From NCBI GenBank assembly GCA_031424795.1, contig JANPIC010000026.1, positions 1-24,951 on the forward strand: a stretch of DNA of 24,951 nt. The letters are read 5' to 3'. The DNA comes from Aalborgiella sp031424795 (GTDB taxonomy: Bacteria > Pseudomonadota > Gammaproteobacteria > Burkholderiales > Burkholderiaceae_C). Positions 21,675 through 24,951 of the stretch are shown piece after piece; within the stretch, counting starts at the first letter, position 1; each line of letters opens with the position of its first letter. Under the pieces are notes generated by a model. That model was given only the letters and a program-made list of their open reading frames with translations. It was not told the origin of the DNA and did no database searches. Position numbers and translations under genes: made by a program.

Positions 21675-21712
21675 AAAAGCCTGCATGTCTTCGGATATGC
21701 AGGCTTTTTTTT
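21675..21712. terminator. Bidirectional terminator between the SDR and TauE/SafE genes
   Basis: AAAAGCCTGCAT (21675-21686) pairs with ATGCAGGCTTTT (21697-21708) around a 10-base loop. T-runs lie on the right (TTTTTTTT) for the plus strand and, as AAAA on the left, for the minus strand. It can stop both convergent transcripts. Confidence 0.9.
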
Positions 21713-21719
21713 GAAAAAA

Positions 21720-22703
21720 TTACACCAGCGACTTGTACAAATTGAACGCACTAACCAGTGTAATCAAAGTGCCAACCAGTAAGAGCAAAGTACGGGTTTG
21801 TAATTTGCTGCATAAATAAGCAGCAAATGGCGCAGCAAACAAACCACCAATCACCAAGCCTGCAACCACCATCCAAGGGCCAAAGCCAACCAAGGCGGTA
21901 AAGGTGATGGCGCTGCCAAACGTCAAGAAAAACTCTGCGAAGTTGACCGACCCGATGGTGGTTCTTGGGTCTTGACCCGTCCCAACCAAAGTCGTTGTAA
22001 CGACGGGTCCCCAGCCTCCTCCGCCAATCGCATCAACAAATCCGCCTACCAAAGCCAGCTTGGCAACATGCTTCGGCTCTTGCCGATTTGCTTTGATTTT
22101 CTTAAAAACCTTGCTGATGATATAAATGCCCATCACCACCAAATAGGCGGAAATGTATGGTTTGATTGCCTTCCCATCGATGTTCGTCAAAATATAAGCG
22201 CCAGTAACAGCACCTGTTATCCCTGGCAGCAAAAGTTTGAGAAAAAGCTTTTTGTTGACGTTGCCAAGTTTGGCGTGTGCTATGCCAGAAACACCTGTTG
22301 TAAACACTTCAGCAACATGCACGCTGGCAGAAGCCATGGCTGGGCTGACGCCGCTCGCCATTAAAAAAGTGGTTGAAGTGACCCCATAAGCCATACCCAA
22401 TGCACCATCAACAATTTGAGCGAGCAAGCCAACGGCAACCGCGCTCCAAAAAATATCGCTTGCAAAAGCCTCGCTTAACAATGTTTTTGCTGCGAGCGTG
22501 CCGTTTCCGAAAAGCTGTATCAACAAGTAGACAATGAGTAAAGTAAGCATGCTGGAGGTCAACCACACAGCGCCGCGGATAACGCGACTTTGTGAGTCTG
22601 CCAATGCGATTTTCTCAATTGATCTTTCGAGTGGCGGAATCCCTAATCTTTCATGCTCGGAATTCAGCGCGTTGTCACTCAAATCGATATCTCTAAACTT
22701 CAT
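21720..22703 (-). CDS. TauE/SafE-family permease (sulfite/organosulfonate exporter type)
   Basis: A membrane protein of 327 residues with about eight hydrophobic helices, after a polar N-terminal stretch of about 48 residues (MKFRDIDLSDNALNSEHERL). Typical family blocks are AQIVDGALGMAYGVTSTTFLMASGVSPAMASASVHVAEVFTTGVSGIAH and, in the second half, LVGGFVDAIGGGGWGPVVTTTLVGTG, the repeated GG-containing half motif. The ATG at 22703 is chosen, with AGGTG at the right distance; the frame can be extended to a GTG at 22712. The substrate is unknown; sulfite or sulfonate export is known only for some members. No sulfur-metabolism gene is adjacent. The upstream region (22713-22870) is AT-rich, with no motif I can name. 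Confidence 0.88.
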   Translation of the reverse strand: MKFRDIDLSDNALNSEHERLGIPPLERSIEKIALADSQSRVIRGAVWLTSSMLTLLIVYLLIQLFGNGTLAAKTLLSEAFASDIFWSAVAVGLLAQIVDGALGMAYGVTSTTFLMASGVSPAMASASVHVAEVFTTGVSGIAHAKLGNVNKKLFLKLLLPGITGAVTGAYILTNIDGKAIKPYISAYLVVMGIYIISKVFKKIKANRQEPKHVAKLALVGGFVDAIGGGGWGPVVTTTLVGTGQDPRTTIGSVNFAEFFLTFGSAITFTALVGFGPWMVVAGLVIGGLFAAPFAAYLCSKLQTRTLLLLVGTLITLVSAFNLYKSLV

Positions 22704-22870
22704 AAAAATCACCTTTTACATACAAAAGAATGCATGATGACTAGGATTTTATAGATTGTAAAATAATATTAAATTAAATTTATATATTAAAAAAAGAATA
22801 TCAATTTTCATCCAATGCACAATTTGTAGTGCAATAATAAGCTCAGAGGTAAAAATTTATCCTCTATTTG

Positions 22871-22912
22871 CTATTTTTTCGATAGCTATTTAGGCAACAA
22901 ATACGCCGGCTA
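22871..22912 (+). repeat. Dispersed repeat, copy 7
   Basis: CTATTTTTTCGATAGCTAT followed by TTAGGCAACAAATACGCC and GGCTA. It lies in the divergent gap between the TauE/SafE and gamma-glutamyltransferase genes, 22 bases before the latter's ATG, so it would be part of the leader of that mRNA or overlap its promoter. Confidence 0.75.
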
Positions 22913-22934
22913 GAGTCTTATTTGAGGGGTAAAA

Positions 22935-24845
22935 ATGACATATTTCACTAAATTTGGCTACACTGCCGCCTTTGCGGCATCTTTACTCGCCGGCTGCGCG
23001 ACAAATCAACCGCAATTCGTCTATACCGCCCCCATCCTGCCCGAAGCCGCCTCTGGCTACACCGCCAAACCCGGCTGGGCGACTAAGAAATTTGCTGTTG
23101 CGGCGGCCAATCCGTTGGCTACCGATGCGGGCTACCAAATTTTGAAAGCGGGTGGTAGCGCGGTGGATGCTGCGGTGGCGGTGCAGATGGTGCTGGGCCT
23201 GGTCGAGCCGCAGTCTAGCGGGATTGGTGGCGGGGCGTTTTTGTTGCACCAAGATGGCAAAGCTAACGGCAAGATGGAAGCCAAAATCGAGGCATTTGAT
23301 GGCCGCGAAACCGCGCCTGCATCGGCAACCGAGTCGCTTTTTATAGGCAAAGACGGCAAACCCATGGCATTTAGCGATGCCGTCGTTGGCGGCCGCTCCG
23401 TCGGCGTGCCGGGCACGGTGCGGATGCTGGAAATGGCGCACAAGCAGCATGGCAAGCTGCCGTGGGCGACGCTGTTTCAGCCTGCGATTGCCTTGGCGGA
23501 AAGCGGCTTCAAGGTCAGCCCGCGCCTGAACACGTTGCTGGCAGGCGAGAAAAACCTGAAAAACGACCCTGTGGCAGCGACTTATTTTTATGACACTGCT
23601 GGCACGGCCTGGCCGGTGGGTCATGTGCTGAAAAATCCAGCTTACGCTGCGGTTTTGCGCAGCATAGCCAAAGACGGTGCAAAAGCCCTACATGAAGGCG
23701 ATATTGCCCAAGCCATCGTCAACAAAGTGCGGAATCACCCCACCAATGCTGGCGTTTTGAGTTTGCAAGACTTGACCAATTACGCCCCGAAAAAGCGTGA
23801 TCCGCTGTGTTTTGACTACGATGTCAAACCTGAAATCTACCAAATCTGCGGCATGCCGCCACCCAGCTCAGGCGCGATTGCGATAGGGCAAATCTTGGGC
23901 ATTTTGAACAACACGGTCGCACCGCAGCTGCCGTTGGATGCAACCACAGCTCCCACCGCTGCCGAATTCCTCAGCCCCGAGTGGCTGCATTTGTACCTGG
24001 AAGCCTCTCGCCTCGCCTTTGCCGACCGTGCGCAATACGTGGCTGACCCTGATTTTGTTGCCCCGCCAGCAGGAAATTGGCAGGAAATGCTGAATCCGGT
24101 TTACTTGACGCAGCGTTCAAAATTAATCGGTAGCATGAGCATGAAAACCGCCTCAGCCGGCATACCACTTCCCTATGATGCTATCAAAACCAGTGCGAAT
24201 TCACCTCATAACTTTAAGTACGCACCCATGCCAGAACAGATAGAGTACGGCACGTCGCACATCAGCATCATCGACGCGGCAGGCAATGCACTGGCGATGA
24301 CGACGACGATTGAAGGCGCTTTTGGGTCTATGCAGATGGTCAGCCCCAATCCCTCACTTTCAGGCGGATTCCTCCTCAACAACGAACTGACCGATTTCAG
24401 CTTCTCCCCCTACGATGCCTCAGGCAAACCCATCGCCAACCGCGTCGAGCCCGGCAAACGCCCCCGCTCCAGCATGTCGCCCACCCTCGTGATTGACAAA
24501 ACCACAGGTCAAGTCATCATGAGCGCCGGCAGCCCAGGCGGCGCGCTCATCATCCATTTCACCGCGAAAACGCTTTACGGCACGCTGAACTGGGGAATGA
24601 ACGCGCAAGAAGCCATCAACCTGCCCAACTTCGGCTCCCTCAACGGCCCCAGCATCTTGGAGGCCAAACGCTTTCCACCCGCTGTCGTCGAAGCTTTGAA
24701 AGCCAAAGGGCATGAGATTCGGGAGATTGAGATGACCAGTGGCTTGCAGGCGATTGAGCGGACGACATCTTCTGGCGCTGCGACGTATGACGGGTTCTTT
24801 GGCGGGGCGGATCCACGGCGGGAAGGCGTGGTGATGGGGGATTGA
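22935..24845 (+). CDS. ggt: Gamma-glutamyltransferase, predicted lipoprotein
   Basis: An N-terminal nucleophile hydrolase that cleaves and transfers the gamma-glutamyl group of glutathione. The 636-residue precursor begins with a short signal and lipobox (ASLLAGC, Cys at 21), so it is probably anchored to a membrane lipid; many relatives are soluble and periplasmic. Family blocks include NPLATDAGYQILKAGGSAVDAAVAVQMVLGLVEPQSSGIGGGAF, FDGRETAP and CGMPPPSSGAIAIGQIL. Autocleavage is expected before T440 in YGTSHISIIDAAGNA, producing the small subunit. The oxyanion motif is in SAGSPGGALIIHF. The cleavage motif is TSH instead of the more usual TTH. GAGGGG precedes the ATG. Confidence 0.93.
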   Translation: MTYFTKFGYTAAFAASLLAGCATNQPQFVYTAPILPEAASGYTAKPGWATKKFAVAAANPLATDAGYQILKAGGSAVDAAVAVQMVLGLVEPQSSGIGGGAFLLHQDGKANGKMEAKIEAFDGRETAPASATESLFIGKDGKPMAFSDAVVGGRSVGVPGTVRMLEMAHKQHGKLPWATLFQPAIALAESGFKVSPRLNTLLAGEKNLKNDPVAATYFYDTAGTAWPVGHVLKNPAYAAVLRSIAKDGAKALHEGDIAQAIVNKVRNHPTNAGVLSLQDLTNYAPKKRDPLCFDYDVKPEIYQICGMPPPSSGAIAIGQILGILNNTVAPQLPLDATTAPTAAEFLSPEWLHLYLEASRLAFADRAQYVADPDFVAPPAGNWQEMLNPVYLTQRSKLIGSMSMKTASAGIPLPYDAIKTSANSPHNFKYAPMPEQIEYGTSHISIIDAAGNALAMTTTIEGAFGSMQMVSPNPSLSGGFLLNNELTDFSFSPYDASGKPIANRVEPGKRPRSSMSPTLVIDKTTGQVIMSAGSPGGALIIHFTAKTLYGTLNWGMNAQEAINLPNFGSLNGPSILEAKRFPPAVVEALKAKGHEIREIEMTSGLQAIERTTSSGAATYDGFFGGADPRREGVVMGD

Positions 24846-24890
24846 AGGGGAATTGAAGAAGGATCGAGGCTGATTTAAGAGCTATTTTTG

Positions 24891-24937
24891 GCTAAAGACA
24901 GCGTATTTATTGCCTAAGTAGCTATATTATTTATAGC
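24891..24937 (-). repeat. Dispersed repeat, copy 8
   Basis: GCTAAAGACAGCGTATTTAT then TGCCTAAGTAGCTATATTATTTATAGC. Reverse orientation, the core degraded from AGCCGGCG to GACAGCG. It lies 45 bases after the gamma-glutamyltransferase stop at the right edge of the window; nothing else is visible in 24846-24951. Confidence 0.7.
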
Positions 24938-24951
24938 AAAATTAAATTTTC

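Noticed and set aside
1..24951. tRNA, rRNA, CRISPR array or riboswitch
   Set aside because: No cloverleaf with CCA-type arms, no rRNA-like stretch and no regularly spaced repeats were seen. The dispersed repeats are kilobases apart and lack spacers of constant length.

Overview
This window looks like a chromosomal segment of a betaproteobacterium of order Burkholderiales, probably Comamonadaceae-like. The reasons are: an EarP-type EF-P rhamnosyltransferase next to an EF-P with arginine at the modified loop position; a PHA granule phasin behind boxes of the PhaR type; REP palindromes of the ATTCCCGC and TTCGACA kinds that I recognise from this group; and a dispersed AT-rich repeat with the core AATAAATACGCCGGCT. 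The lineage is inferred from family knowledge, not from a search. No rRNA, tRNA, CRISPR array or complete insertion sequence was seen.

Layout. 1-1041: the start of uvrC (runs off the left edge), one repeat copy, and a DUF433/DUF5615 toxin-antitoxin pair, all on the minus strand. 1179-2310: an AT-rich degraded island with a headless HlyD adaptor remnant and two small unrecognised ORFs. 2326-5051: a REP-associated tyrosine transposase (RAYT) fused in frame to earP, then efp. Three palindromic or dispersed repeats sit inside the earP reading frame. 5125-11015: a LOG-family nucleotide hydrolase on the plus strand, then four minus-strand genes (nhaD-like antiporter, 2-hydroxyacid dehydrogenase, rmuC, MFS transporter). 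11219-15487: a plus-strand cluster for a tungsten-type aldehyde oxidoreductase of the AorABC kind (four-cluster ferredoxin, W-pterin catalytic subunit, FAD subunit), a MoaD/ThiS-like protein and a small unknown protein. 15484-17649: a minus-strand operon with an HDAC-like amidohydrolase, a hotdog thioesterase and a nitroreductase. 17741-18528: a phasin gene with an unusually readable promoter. 18645-20719: a patatin-like lipoprotein divergent from a ferric-iron binding protein, with a Fur-like box between them. 20849-24845: an SDR dehydrogenase, a TauE/SafE permease and a lipoprotein gamma-glutamyltransferase.

How the genes work together. EarP rhamnosylates EF-P, which relieves polyproline stalling; here that essential-type pair lies behind a captured transposase ORF. 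The aor cluster encodes electron transfer from aldehyde oxidation through a tungsten cofactor and Fe-S clusters to FAD and NAD, with its own sulfur-carrier-like protein for pterin cofactor assembly. The phasin promoter has a box on each side of TTGCAA-16-TATAAT, as expected for repression by a PHA-sensing PhaR.

The strongest oddities are the RAYT-EarP fusion, the in-frame REP and repeat insertions in EarP, the eight-copy repeat family, and the complete mesophilic AOR cluster with an uncharacterised last gene.
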